A stretch of DNA of 64,000 nucleotides from Watersipora subatra. Its lineage: Eukaryota > Bryozoa > Gymnolaemata > Cheilostomatida > Watersiporidae. Under the pieces are notes generated by a model. That model made no database searches, was not told the origin of the DNA, and saw only the letters and a list, made by a program, of their open reading frames with translations. The DNA is taken from the NCBI RefSeq assembly GCF_963576615.1, contig NC_088717.1, forward strand, positions 58,702,749 to 58,766,748, written 5' to 3'. The position numbers and the translations under genes are program-made. Shown here in pieces: positions 12,261 through 26,900 of this stretch. The stretch's first letter is position 1, and the number at the start of each line of letters is the position of its first letter.

Positions 12261-13185
12261 GCTGCTGTATCAAATGGAAGTTTATACTTGTTATGATTGC
12301 TTCAGCAGCTGTGATTTGTTGGGTGAAATCACTTATTGGGAACAATCATTTGTCTAAGGTTAGTTGATGTTGATAAGAAAGCAAAGCAGTATATCAGAGT
12401 TATTTCAGTTATAGAAGTTGAACATTGAGATCAAGTTGGTAAAATTAGGAACAATTTTGGTTGATGGCTTTTGGTGAGTTTCTAAAAAATGGTTGTAAGG
12501 TTTTATTGTGTAATAAATGTTGGTAACGTAAAGTCATATTCTATTATTCTAGGAATTAGTTTATTAGTCATTGATCATAGAGCTATATCTGAAGTAATGA
12601 AATTGGATTGCAGTATAATGACTGCTATGAAGTATATATAGGTAGTTATTTGTTTTGAAATAAAATTAGTTTAAAGGCTAAACAAAAAAGCAAAGAGAAC
12701 CTGAGCTTGTATTCGTTTTCTCTTATATTGGAGCCCACTCTAACACATGGTCATAGCTGATACTCGCTATCACCTTATACCACAAATAGCTTGAGTTCAG
12801 AGAGTTGTTCAATTGTCTCACAGATGCAAGCATGACTTGCCATTGCTTTTGAAGTGTCTCTCCATTCCAGTACTATTTGTGCAATATCGTTATTGTACGA
12901 AATGTTTGGCATTTATACTATTAAAAGTTATATAATAAAAGATTTAAAACTACAAGGCGTATACGGTATATTTGAGACAAACAGCATTATTCTTTTCATT
13001 CTTTTCAGATGTTTTTTAAACCTGTGAACAACAAAGTACGTAGTAACTGAAGGTTAGCAATCACCTGAGGCCACTTTTTCACCCCTCTTATCAGGTGAAA
13101 ACAGCGCTGAAGATAACATATGTTTGAACAAGTTGGACCCAAACAATTATTGGAGACATCACCTATTTTTACTCTCCTATACACT
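12261..13185. other. Intergenic, nothing recognised
   Basis: AT-rich. It might include the 3' end of the retroelement remnant, but no LTR pair was found. Confidence 0.35.
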
Positions 13186-13189
13186 TGTC

Positions 13190-13925
13190 ATAACATGCAC
13201 TTCTACTCTACTTGCTGCAATATACACTACTTGCAGACATGATGCATTATGCACTACCAGTATACCTGCTGCCCTTTGCACTACCAACATTTCTGTCACA
13301 TTATGTGCTACTGGCATACCTCTTGCACTATGTACTACTACTACTACTACTGTATTTGGTGCACTATGATCTACTATTATATCTGCTGAACAATGCACTA
13401 CTATTCTACCTGCTGCACTATGTACTACTTGCATACTCACTGCACTATGCACTAATTGCATACTTACTGCACTATGCACTACTACTTTATTTGCTGCAAC
13501 GTGCACTACTATCATACACGATGTTATATGCACTACCAGCCTACCTGCTGAAGTATGCACTACTAATATTTCTGTCTGATTATGCGCTACTGGCATACCT
13601 CCTGCACTGTGTACTACTACTGTATTTGGTGCACTATGCACCACTACTCTATTTGCTGCACCATGCACAACTACACTACTTGCAGTATTATACACTCATA
13701 ATATAAATGCTGCACTATGCACTACTGGCATACCTTCTGCACTGTGTACTACTACTGTATTTGGTGCACTATGCAGCAATACTCTATTTGCTGCACTATG
13801 CACAACTACAGTACTTGCAGCATTATGTACTCCTAATATAAATGATGCACTATGCACTACTGGCATACCTACTGCACTATGCACTACTACTTTACCTGCT
13901 ACAGTATTCACTACTAATCAGTTTG
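13190..13925. repeat. Imperfect 15/30-bp satellite, open on both strands
   Basis: A degenerate tandem array with unit close to ctgcactatgcactactac in 30-bp periods. A higher-order arrangement is visible: the blocks around 13560-13680 and 13690-13800 closely repeat. The minus strand reads as 10-residue repeats of the VVHSA.n type through 13177-13695 and, after a stop, 13696-13911. The plus strand reads as LLHYALLAYL-type repeats. Openness on both strands follows from the unit lacking stops in those frames. I see no start context, splice sites or homologue, so I call it a satellite. Confidence 0.7.
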
Positions 13926-13934
13926 CTGCACAGC

Positions 13935-14981
13935 CAGTGTAGTTGTCAGCGTATGCTGCCATTATTTGTAGTGAATAATACACACTTTATCAAACATGTC
14001 ATTCAACAACTTTCTGTGGAGTTTCATCTACCATAGTAGATTCCATTGAACCTTAAAGCAAGAAATAAAGGACTACTCTCTATAGGATGCTGGCGGACTA
14101 AATTCTTTTCAATCCTTCAGTTTATTATTTCATATTCATGCTGGTATAACTTCTATAATTGATTTTTATCACGGATTACAGCAGTAGTTGTACGAGAGAC
14201 AAGCTGAAAGCTCAGCTCAAGGTTTTCAAATGCTTACAGACTGTGTTACTTGCGATTTTCCCTTGAAATTCTAATTACTTCTCATTTTTAAGGTTTTTTT
14301 GAAAAAGTATATAAATATTGTCTATTAAATATTTCACAAATTTTACTGGCTAACTGATGTTATTTTTTGTTTTATATTATGATTCTTGTATAGCATAAAT
14401 TGGAAAACATTTCTGTTTGAAATGAAATTGTTACCAATGAAGCAGTATTTACAATGTATATAAACATCATTTTATGTTTGAATTTACATGTAAGTTAATT
14501 TGTGTATTATGCTATTGGCACTTCAAATGTTGAAGAAAAAATAGCTGTAAAATGCTTTCCACTATGATTGCTGAGTTGCCTGGCAACAATATATACAAAT
14601 AAAAAGCCTGTTTTTGAACTTTTTGATGGTGGGGTCGTCAATTCAGAATCAGTCCTACCTCATGTGAGTTTTTTTTAATTCTTCAACTTGTCCAAACTCT
14701 TTTTAGCAAAGGTTTTAGAAACATACTTTGGTGAAAAACTTGTAAATTTCCCAACCAACTTGTAATGAAACAGCTCAGCTAGAAAGAGCAGAGAAGCTAA
14801 GGAATCATGTGATCTATAGTCTTAGATACTTTCTTCCAGATGGACGCTAACAAGATAAGAAGAGATAAACCAACAATGGCTTTATCAAATATAATGACAA
14901 GTAACCTGATGATTTCTTAGTCCAGAAAGTCACGACTTTCCACACTAAGCTGGAGAATGCTGTAGAATATGTGAGACTGAG
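13935..14981. other. Gene B 5' flank / promoter region
   Basis: Non-coding, AT-rich sequence upstream of gene B. No defined TATA or initiator element that I can support. An in-frame stop (TAA, 14946-14948) precedes the chosen gene B start. Confidence 0.4.
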
Positions 14982-17900
14982 ATGGTTGATGAGCTTCCAA
15001 GACCAGATCTGAAGTTTGGCCAAGCTGCACTTATGGAGAATGAAAAGACAGAAGTTGAAGTTGTTAGTAGTGGTGGGCCATCGGCTCAAACGAGGACCAA
15101 ATCAACACGAGAAAAAGTACTGCAGATTAGCCTCCTGTTGCTAGCAATTTTTGTCATTGTCACGGCGTACTCTGTGATCGCTCCATTCTTTCCTCAGCAG
15201 GCCACGCGTGTCGGCATGACTGAGACAGAAGTCGGCTTAGTCTTTGCTCTATTTCCGACCATCGTTTTCATCATGAGTCCAATCTACGGATATTATGTAA
15301 GTATGCTCAATTTTTAATTACATAAATCTTTACTGTAAAGCCATTCATTTTAAATGTATTCTCTAGAGAGTTGAGGAGGAAAGCATGCTTACAATTAAGA
15401 TATGCTAAATTCTTGCCTTCAGCCTCTGTACACTGTCAACAAAAACCATTTTCACCCAGCTTTAACAGTTCAAAACTAGCTACGAACATCAAAACTTCAT
15501 CTATACAAGTACTTTGGTACTAGCTAACAAGTTAGTTCATAATATTTATTAGATTAGAATATAAACTATGTACATTGTCAAATAACACCTTCTGTAATTC
15601 TTGTGAACAGTTCAACAAATTTAACCATAATCATTATAGAATAATTATGTCTTTGTGTTTATTATGGCCTTTGTCAAAGGAGTGTTTCTCATTGTGAAAA
15701 CCTGGATCTTTTCATACCGAGGGTATATCATGAAAATACAATTCCTGGAGGTTTGTTGAAAGGTTGAATAATGATTTTGTTGTAACCTTAGCTTAAAAAT
15801 TAAACACAAGACATTTTATGCATTTAGCCAAAGCAGTACATTTTGTTAAAATAGCAAACAAAGACACTTAAAAGTTAAACACAAGTCATTTTATGCATTT
15901 AGCCAAAACAGTAAATTTTGGTAAAATAGCAAGCAAAGACACAGGTAAATTCACTAAAATATCATGAAGATATAATGAACTTAACCACATTTATTGTACA
16001 TGTATGAAGAATATTCAGTCTTTGTTATTCTTACTAGTTCTCTCCCTGCTGCTGCTACTAGTGTCGACAGCTATCTATGCTACAGTATCTATTTGTACTT
16101 GCTGTGAATACAACCACTAGTCAACAATGTCAAAAGGTTATGTAATACGCTCTTTCTGCCTGGGTAAGAGCACGCCAACGTCTGTGGATAATTAAGAAAA
16201 GTCTTGTTTTTATAAATTTTAATAACAGGTGCTACTGTCACCACTGCATCGGTACTATACTACATCTTCTGCTAATATTTGTGTATTACTACTACTACTA
16301 CTATATATGTAACATCAGTGCTGACTGGTTGACAGGGAAAAACTAAAAGCGGCTCTGCTAGTATCAATTCTTCAAAGCATTGACTTACGTTGAAATCAAA
16401 ATGCCCGTAGCTTCAGAAGTGAATGTGAAATTATTAACATTGTGAAAAAGAATCATGGAGCTTATATTTTTTCATAGACAATGCAATACCATTGTGTTGA
16501 CTGCAGATTGTCAAGATGGGTCCAAAGTTTCAAGTGGTGTCTGGATGCTTCTTGTGTGGAGGAAGTTGTATACTGTTTGGGTTAGTCTCTAGTAATTTGT
16601 AACTAACTCAAGTCATCATATGTAAGTTAGTTGTTCTTAATTTATTACTAACTCAAGTCATCATATGTAAGTTAGCCGTTCTTAATTTATTACAAACTCA
16701 AATCATCATATGTAAGTTAGCTGTTCTTAATTTATTATTAACTCAAGTCATCATATGTAAGTTAGTTATTCTTAATTTATTACTAACTCAAGTCATCATT
16801 TGTAAGTAAGCTGTTCGTAATAGGTCACTACCATTCTTACTTTGTTAATAACTCAAGTTATCATGTGTAAGTTAGCCGCTCCTAATTTGGGTTAGTCTCT
16901 ACTAATTTATTACTAATTCAAGTCATCCTATGTAAGTTAGCTGTTTTAAGTCATTATCCATTCATGTCACCTTGTTTTAGTTTAATTAGTTTGGTACTAA
17001 CTGAAGTTGACTGATTTCAGTAATCTTGTGAAACTAAACTTTGCAGTCTATCTATAAGATGCATACATTAAGTAAATTATAGTCAAACCTTTTAATAACT
17101 TACATCTAAACTGTCCAAACTGATTTGAAAATCATTTCAGCTAAAGATGCAAAAGTAGATTGTGTTTTCTTTGAAATGCTTCTTTTGCAGACTTTTAGGT
17201 CAAGTCAACAATAGAAATACTCTACTGGGAATGACTCTGTTGTGTCGCGCCGTGGAAGGTAATGGTTCAGCAATGCTTAACGTTGCAGCTGCATCGCTTG
17301 TCATGAAGTCTTTTCCTGGTAAAACCGGGCTGATGTCAGTAAGTATTTATATAGCTAGAGCAAGGTTAAGTCTTAACTCCATACGACCTCCACTCATACA
17401 ATCAAAGAATACCTAGCGCTGTCTCATCTGATTGATTGCGTTGTCTGTTTCCATAATTACAATTTTCTATCAATAGCTGATGAGTTTATTTATACATGCA
17501 AAACTTTGTCAAATTCACATGTCAGATACCTTCCCTGTTCATACATGTTATAGTTCACATGTCAGATACCTTCCCTGTTCATACACGTTATAATTCACAT
17601 GTCAGATACCTTCCCTGTTCATACACGTTATAATTCACATGTCAGATACCTTCCCTGTTCATACACGTTATAATTCATATGTCAGATACCTTCCCTGTTC
17701 ATACATGTTATAATTCACATGTCAGATACCTTCCCTGTTCATACACGTTATAATTCACATGTCAGATACCTTCCCTGTTCATACACGTTATAATTCACAT
17801 CTCAGATACCTTCCCTGTTCATACACGTTATATTTCACGTGTCAGATACCTTCCCTGTTCATACACGTTATAATTCACATGTCAGATACTTTCCCTGTTC

Positions 17901-20900
17901 ATACACGTTATAATTCACATGTCAAATACCTTCCCTGTTCATACACGTTATAATTCACATGTCAGATACCTTCCCTGTTCATACACGTTATAATTCACAT
18001 GTCAGATACCTTCCCTGTTCATACACGTTATAATTCACATCTCAGATACCTTCCCTGTTCATACACGTTATAATTCACGTGTCAGATACCTTCCCTGTTC
18101 ATACACGTTATAATTCACATGTCAGATACTTTCCCTGTTCATACGCGTTATAATTCACATGTCAGATACTTTCCCTGTTCATACGCGTTATAATTCCACA
18201 GAGCCTCATAGAAGCTGCGATTGGACTGGGATTCATTGCTGGTCCAGCCCTCGGTTCTGCCTTCTATGCTGTGAGTATGAACTTTAGCAAATTTGAGAGA
18301 TCTTCCATTACATCCAGCTAACTCAGGCTAGTCACGCACAGCTCTAAAATAAGACTCTTGGTGTCAATATGCATTTATAATATAAGTGAAAGCAATTTTA
18401 GTGTTGGGGTAAGTGCTTCATAGCACTTAGGGTGGTGGTATGCAGTAGGCTACTAGCAGAACTGGAACAGTTGCTCCAAAGTACTAGAGGTGTGGTATGT
18501 AGTATTGGAACAGTTGCTCCAAAGTACTAGGGGTGTGGTATGTAGTATTGGAACAGTTGCTCCAAAGTACTAGGGGGTATGGTATGCAGTACCAGGGCAT
18601 ATGCTCCATAGTGCTAGAGAGTATGCTACACAGTATTAAAGCATGCCCTGCACTCCGATATTTCTTCTACAGTTATAAAAAATTGTAAGTAGATTTTGAG
18701 TAAAACTCAAAACAAGCTATGTCACATGTTACTAAACAATCTCGTACTGGAGGTCAACACAGGTGTAGTCTGTAGTCCACAACAGCGTGTCTACACTTTG
18801 GTAACACATCAAACTTGCCAAAATAGTCCATGAGCAAAGTTTGCTGAAAAAGGAGTTGAGTAGAGAACCTGTGGGCCTCTCTTCTTGAAAAAGGAAAATC
18901 TGGCAGTCAACTTGAGCTAGTAGCATCCAGCTCTCCCTACTAGCTGTTAGATGCTGGTGGTTGACTCTGGTGTTAGTATACAGAGACTAAGAGACTAAAT
19001 ACATGTAGATATGATGACCTGAAGAGGAGACTACTCTATAGCAACTCTCAACTATCATATCAGTTGCAACACCTGCAGTTCAACTTGTACAACTTTTATA
19101 GTTAGGTCAAAGCGACGGGCGAGCCATATTGATGACACAAGTATATCTGTAATGCAGTGAAAAGTAAAGTGGGTGGTTAGATAACTAGGGGATCAAATAG
19201 GTCAGTCAGCTCAAAAATGAAAATGATGGCTGGCGGTATTTGTTGATAAATGGCAACCGACTACAGGTGGTTTGTGGTTGGTTCTGGTGGCTAATAGAAA
19301 GAAATTGAATACCTGAGGTAGAGGTCAACCCTGCAGACGTACATCCAAAAAAAAAGATGAGTGGCATACCAGTGCTAGAACAAAAGGATAAAAACAAACT
19401 CACCGAAGCGATGGTATCCATAAAATATTTGCCAAATCAAAGTATATTAATGTTCCTGATGGACTGAGCATGAGGTATTAAGTGTGAACATAGTTATGCT
19501 AAATACTCCTATATTACATTTGATAGGAAGCTTAAATTTTACATACTTTGTCATTGTATTTTTATAATAAAAATTATTTATCTCAGAGTTTACTCCAGCA
19601 GTTACTGTAAATGAAATTGACTACTCAGTAAAGAAGTCAATCAACTCTACCAAATCTGTTAACCGAAGATGAAAGCTTCACAAGTGACAACCTAATTCAA
19701 CCCCTTTTAGTTACTGTGCCAGTTGTGGAGCAGTATTAAACCTTTGCCTTCCTGAAGCAATACTGTCTTGCAAAGAGCAGAACAGTAACACAATTGTCAA
19801 GTGCCTTATGCTTATATCCATTCAACACCTGACAGGAATAACCAACATTTTAAACATAAAATATCTGTGACAGCAACAATTAATCACTGGTATTTCTCAT
19901 TGTCTATATTATGTTTATCTTACGCAATAAACATTGCTGCTAAATATTTCATTTCATTATTCAAACTTTTTTCATAAAATTTCATGAAAATCTTATGTAA
20001 AATATAGTAATATTAATTTCAGGTAATGTTCAAAGCCCAAGTTTAACTTTATCACTATTCAACTTGATGAGCATATCTATATAGCTCAGTTCAGAGTCAG
20101 AATCCAAGTGGAGACAACATTTAATACTAACTAGAGCCTACCTATATCTTGTTGCGCAGTTAGCATTGTAACCTAGTATGGTATGATTGTTTCTGTAGCA
20201 ATGATATTTTTTAGATTGGGGGATTTATTTTACCCTTTATTGTGATTGGAGGTCTGGCTATGCTAGCTTCCCTACTGCTTCTCATAGTCCTTGACAAATC
20301 AGGTGAGGTCATCTAAACTGCTTCTCCTACGTTCTACATGGCAGCCGACGTAATACATGGCACAAATTTAGCATGGCATCACAAATGACTAATAATTAGT
20401 TGTCAGTCAACCCTAATATAAATGAAATACTCTGTGACGGTAGTTCATTATCTGCTCCTGAGTATAAATAATGCAGACATAATACCATGTTGATACAAGT
20501 CCTCGGGTTCATGATGTATTTAATAACAACACCGCTAGGCGCTATTGATATTTGTTACTTGAATATTTCACAACTGGTTGTAGATGATGTTGATCCCCAA
20601 CCTCAGAACTTTTTGAGAATGTTCCGGATTCCAGGAATATTTGTGATGTTTTTGCAGTTTGTAGTAAGCTCTCTGGTGATGACCTTTTTAGATCCAGTCT
20701 TTGGCACCTGGCTGGAGAATTTGGTAGGTCATTATCAAACTAACAGCACTTCGGTGACACAAATTTTTAAAAGATAATTTAATCAGTTTCACAATATAAT
20801 ATAGAGAAATTGATTACAGTTATCACTAATCTGTATAGTAACGTAACCCATAATCATGGGACAGATAGCATGCTTACAGTTAGATTACAGCATCTGTCAC

Positions 20901-23900
20901 TCTAGATGAGTTAGTTGTGCTATCTCTTGTTGTCATTGTAGAAATTTAATAAAAATATAATTGATTTAAAATTAGCTTAATGAATGTTTGAGTGTAGAGA
21001 TATCTGACCTTCACATGCTGACTTTCACTTGTCAGAAAGATTTACCAATTCCTTTTCATTTCAAATACAGTTTTGAATAATGCATGTTTAGTGCAACAGG
21101 ATAACACGACTCCATACCCTCATATACCTGATTACAGATATGTATATATATATATCTGTCTATAAGTGATATACAGATATACATGTGCGTATGGTTTAAT
21201 CTCACAATGTTGCAGCTCGGAGTTACCCCATCAATAGTTGGTTTAACCTTCTCTTCATGGTCCCTATCCTATGTGATTGTGACTCCATTAATTGGAAAAG
21301 TTGTAGACAAGGTAAGCCTAACCGGACTCTGTTTCATTTCAGCATTATTAGTAATCGTCATCTCCTGGACTACACTAACTTGCAGCCGCAACTTAGCAGA
21401 AGCTTTAAATACCACTTGAATGTTGCTTTGCTACATTTTGAACTCTATGAACTCTATGAACTCTATGAACTCTATGAACTCTATGAACTCTATGAACTCT
21501 ATGAACTCTATGAACTCTATGAACTCTATGAACTCTATGAACTCTATGAACTCTATGAACTCTATGAACTCTATGAACTCTATGAACTCTATGAACTCTA
21601 TGAACTCTATGAACTCTATGAACTCTATGAACTCTATGAACTCTATGAACTCTATGAACTCTATGAACTCTATGAACTCTATGAACTCTATGAACTCTAT
21701 GAACTCTATGAACTCTATGAACTCTATGAACTCTATGAACTCTATGAACTCTATGAACTCTATGAACTCTATGAACTCTATGAACTCTATGAACTCTATG
21801 AACTCTATGAACTCTATGAACTCTATGAACTCTATGAACTCTATGAACTCTATGAACTCTATGAACTCTATGAACTCTATGAACTCTATGAACTCTATGA
21901 ACTCTATGAACTCTATGAACTCTATGAACTCTATGAACTCTATGAACTCTATGAACTCTATGAACTCTATGAACTCTATGAACTCTATGAACTCTATGAA
22001 CTCTATGAACTCTATGAACTCTATGAACTCTATGAACTCTATGAACTCTATGAACTCTATGAACTCTATGAACTCTATGAACTCTATGAACTCTATGAAC
22101 TCTATGAACTCTATGAACTCTATGAACTCTATGAACTCTATGAACTCTATGAACTCTATGAACTCTATGAACTCTATGAACTCTATGAACTCTATGAACT
22201 CTATGAACTCTATGAACTCTATGAACTCTATGAACTCTATGAACTCTATGAACTCTATGAACTCTATGAACTCTATGAACTCTATGAACTCTATGAACTC
22301 TATGAACTCTATGAACTCTATGAACTCTATGAACTCTATGAACTCTATGAACTCTATGAACTCTATGAACTCTATGAACTCTATGAACTCTATGAACTCT
22401 ATGAACTCTATGAACTCTATGAACTCTATGAACTCTATGAACTCTATGAACTCTATGAACTCTATGAACTCTATGAACTCTATGAACTCTATGAACTCTA
22501 TGAACTCTATGAACTCTATGAACTCTATGAACTCTATGAACTCTATGAACTCTATGAACTCTATGAACTCTATGAACTCTATGAACTCTATGAACTCTAT
22601 GAACTCTATGAACTCTATGAACTCTATGAACTCTATGAACTCTATGAACTCTATGAACTCTATGAACTCTATGAACTCTATGAACTCTATGAACTCTATG
22701 AACTCTATGAACTCTATGAACTCTATGAACTCTATGAACTCTATGAACTCTATGAACTCTATGAACTCTATGAACTCTATGAACTCTATGAACTCTATGA
22801 ACTCTATGAACTCTATGAACTCTATGAACTCTATGAACTCTATGAACTCTATGAACTCTATGAACTCTATGAACTCTATGAACTCTATGAACTCTATGAA
22901 CTCTATGAACTCTATGAACTCTATGAACTCTATGAACTCTATGAACTCTATGAACTCTATGAACTCTATGAACTCTATGAACTCTATGAACTCTATGAAC
23001 TCTATGAACTCTATGAACTCTATGAACTCTATGAACTCTATGAACTCTATGAACTCTATGAACTCTATGAACTCTATGAACTCTATGAACTCTATGAACT
23101 CTATGAACTCTATGAACTCTATGAACTCTATGAACTCTATGAACTCTATGAACTCTATGAACTCTATGAACTCTATGAACTCTATGAACTCTATGAACTC
23201 TATGAACTCTATGAACTCTATGAACTCTATGAACTCTATGAACTCTATGAACTCTATGAACTCTATGAACTCTATGAACTCTATGAACTCTATGAACTCT
23301 ATGAACTCTATGAACTCTATGAACTCTATGAACTCTATGAACTCTATGAACTCTATGAACTCTATGAACTCTATGAACTCTATGAACTCTATGAACTCTA
23401 TGAACTCTATGAACTCTATGAACTCTATGAACTCTATGAACTCTATGAACTCTATGAACTCTATGAACTCTATGAACTCTATGAACTCTATGAACTCTAT
23501 GAACTCTATGAACTCTATGAACTCTATGAACTCTATGAACTCTATGAACTCTATGAACTCTATGAACTCTATGAACTCTATGAACTCTATGAACTCTATG
23601 AACTCTATGAACTCTATGAACTCTATGAACTCTATGAACTCTATGAACTCTATGAACTCTATGAACTCTATGAACTCTATGAACTCTATGAACTCTATGA
23701 ACTCTATGAACTCTATGAACTCTATGAACTCTATGAACTCTATGAACTCTATGAACTCTATGAACTCTATGAACTCTATGAACTCTATGAACTCTATGAA
23801 CTCTATGAACTCTATGAACTCTATGAACTCTATGAACTCTATGAACTCTATGAACTCTATGAACTCTATGAACTCTATGAACTCTATGAACTCTATGAAC

Positions 23901-26900
23901 TCTATGAACTCTATGAACTCTATGAACTCTATGAACTCTATGAACTCTATGAACTCTATGAACTCTATGCCTGTCACATTCATAAATCTTGTTTGTTCAT
24001 TTATTGCTAATTTGTTATTTCTTTGTTAATTTGTTTTAATGTAGTTTGAACAAATCCAATAATAGATTTATAGCATAATTGTTTTATAGCATACACAGAA
24101 TGTGTTTGCTATAAAACAATCATTCTTTTATCGTAGGCTAAGAGCCTAAAATATTTATAAAGCTCTCGAGTCATGGCTTTTGGACTATCACGCGTTTCAT
24201 TGGAAACACCAAATACTATATTTATCTTTAAAATATGAGAATTAGACAATTTGATTTTCAATTCATACCTTTGCTTGTATGGAACCCAAAAGGATCCCGA
24301 GTCGTCTGCTAGCCGATTGTATATATGTTATGTATATATAACATGTAAAGTTATACATGTACATATTATGTTATGTTATATGTTATATTATGTCATGTTA
24401 TATATAACATGTTATATATAACATGTTATGTATAACATGTTATGTATACACACATCTAACATAGTTGAATGCCCGGCGTTGCACAAGTAATAAAAAGTCT
24501 TTGCACAGAGAATTACCATTTATCTACCATCTAACTTTTAAATGAAGGTGTTTGTTTATTTCTATGCATGCTCACCTGTCTGGAGATCTGGAGGTTCTGA
24601 GTTCATATCTAGTGTGAAGCAGATTTTTGTTCTTAAAACTGTATTGCTAGAGCTGGATGAATGATGAATGACCAACAAACAAACACTGAAACACGTATAT
24701 ATAAATTAAACATATATCTAATGCAATGAGAAATGTAATTGAATTCATGTGAAATAAATTACAAGAGGATAGAAAAAAGAGTAAAATAAGACAATAGCCT
24801 CAGTACCCATGTTTATATTGATTTTTGCTTTATGTTTTATATGAGCAAACACATAAAGAAAAAGTTTAGAACTGTTTCTTGTATGTGTTAGCTTACGGTC
24901 AGATATACCGTATGTAAATAAGAAGACAACTCAGAAATAGATTTTAAAAAAGAACTCATAGCTCTAAGAAATACTTGTTTATAAGTTACATTAATCCAGT
25001 TTTGTCTCATAAAAATTTCAACTTGAGGAATGTCTTTTTGCTTGGTTTTTATTTTATGTTCTGTAAAAGTTGCAGAGAACCAGAAGAATGCAGCATTTTA
25101 ATTAAATCTAGCTCATCATAGTGAAAAAATCACTATGATGAGCAGATAAACTAGTCCATAGATGAGTTTCAAAACTTTGATCTGAATAAAGTCATTATTC
25201 TCCCTGTTTTTCTAGCCAGTTTTATATATGTATTTTGAAAAACTCAAGTTTGATAAGATAAGCTTTTTTAGCCTGGTGGCCGGTAAAAATAGGAAATTTA
25301 TGAAAGGCTTGGAGTCATTCCTAATAAAAATAGTTTGTATTTTTTGTAATCAAAGTAGACAGAAATAGAATTTGCAAGATGATTTGTGAAAACCGACTCC
25401 TGCTTTTCGCTTGTCAGAGCATATCACTCTCTTTTAGGGTTACGTGTTTTCAACAATGATAATTGGAGTGTTCTCATCTGGAATAGCTTTCATGTTCCTT
25501 GCGCCATCTCCGTTGCTCGACTCCATATTTCCTGGAACAACGTGAGTTTGCAGAAACATTACTTCAAGATTTTCTAGCTGAGCTGGTGAGTCAAGCTTTG
25601 GTTGCAATCATTCATATATCTCATATAGAAAACAATAGACAACGATAAACCGGAAAATCATAAATAAGTTGTTGCAAATAAAAATAATTATTCGGTTAGT
25701 TTATATTTTCTGTAATTACTCTTCATCTCTATACTTTTCGGCGATATACAAAGAGTTGCTGAACAGTTTTTCAAAAACGCAAGCTTCTCACTAACCGTTT
25801 ATTTGAAATAGAAATAATTTACGCTATTGTAATTCCAATGCTATGAATCAATCTCTCAAGTGAACAATATAAAATATATAATTGGAACACACACCAATAA
25901 ACTATAGAACTGCTTTTCATACAAAGAAAAGGCAGCTTTAAGTTTAAATATTTGGCATTGGAAAGTTGAATTTTTATCTCTACGATTGCTGTATATACAT
26001 TTGTAGAAGCTTGTGGATTGTGGTGGTCGTCTGTCTAATACAGGGCATCTGCAACGGGGCTCTCTACGTCCCAGGATACCAGGCTACGCTCAACACCGCT
26101 GAGTATGTTCTAAAATGCCTAATGAGTCATTTACTTCTCGTTGATGAAATTTCATTTAATGAGAATTTAATTGATGGATATTTTGTTGAATTTCTTAAAA
26201 AGTATTATATTTTATTATATTATATTTTAGAGTAAACGGATATGAGCTTAATGTGCAAACGTATGCTTTGACATCAGGCATTATGAACTCAGGCTATTCT
26301 CTTGGTTCAGCAGTAGGACCCCTGCTCTCAGGCTATCTCACTGAAACCTACTCATTTGCTTGGGCAACAACTATAATGACCTTCACTCTGGTATCAATGG
26401 TATGTTTCTAGCAGTGGGTGACACGCTTTATAACTCTAGATGGCTATGTTAGAAAACAGTAGATGGTATGTTATCTTGTAATAAATTGTATGTTCTCAAA
26501 CAGTAAATGATATGTAATCTAACAATAGAAGATTATGCTATAAAGCAGTACATGGTACATTATACCGAGACAGATAGTGAGTTATCTAAATGACATGTTT
26601 TATAGCAGTATCTTGCAGTACGCGGTACCCTATCAACCAAAGATTGTTTTACTATTTAGTGGATTATAGTATGTTGTCTAAGAGTATCTTCTGCTTTTTG
26701 CAAGTATAACAAGATTACTAGAGGTTTGGTCTTAATTAAGTACCTGACCGACCATATCCAATAGCATTGAATAAGGACTAATATTTCATTGTGAAGACAC
26801 CTAATAATCCGTCAAAAGTCAGTGAACAACTATTTCTTAATTAATTTGGTATTAGATTTATAGCCAAAACAATGTCTTCTTTAAGAAAATATTTTTTAAC

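Noticed and set aside
13177-13911. Protein of 10-residue VVHSA repeats
   Set aside because: Interrupted by a stop, no splice sites or start context, and the opposite strand is open too; treated as a satellite.
21257-24029. Reading frames of 850-917 codons made of MNS, YEL or IEF tripeptides
   Set aside because: They are the translation of a perfect 9-bp satellite in an intron; no independent coding evidence.
24467-24500. Repeat family shared with about 53048-53072 (gaatgcc.g.cgttgca)
   Set aside because: Only a short match can be seen by eye; too little to define an element.
24580-24640. Second SINE suggested by gagttcatatct (B-box-like)
   Set aside because: No matching A box at the right distance and the match is weak.
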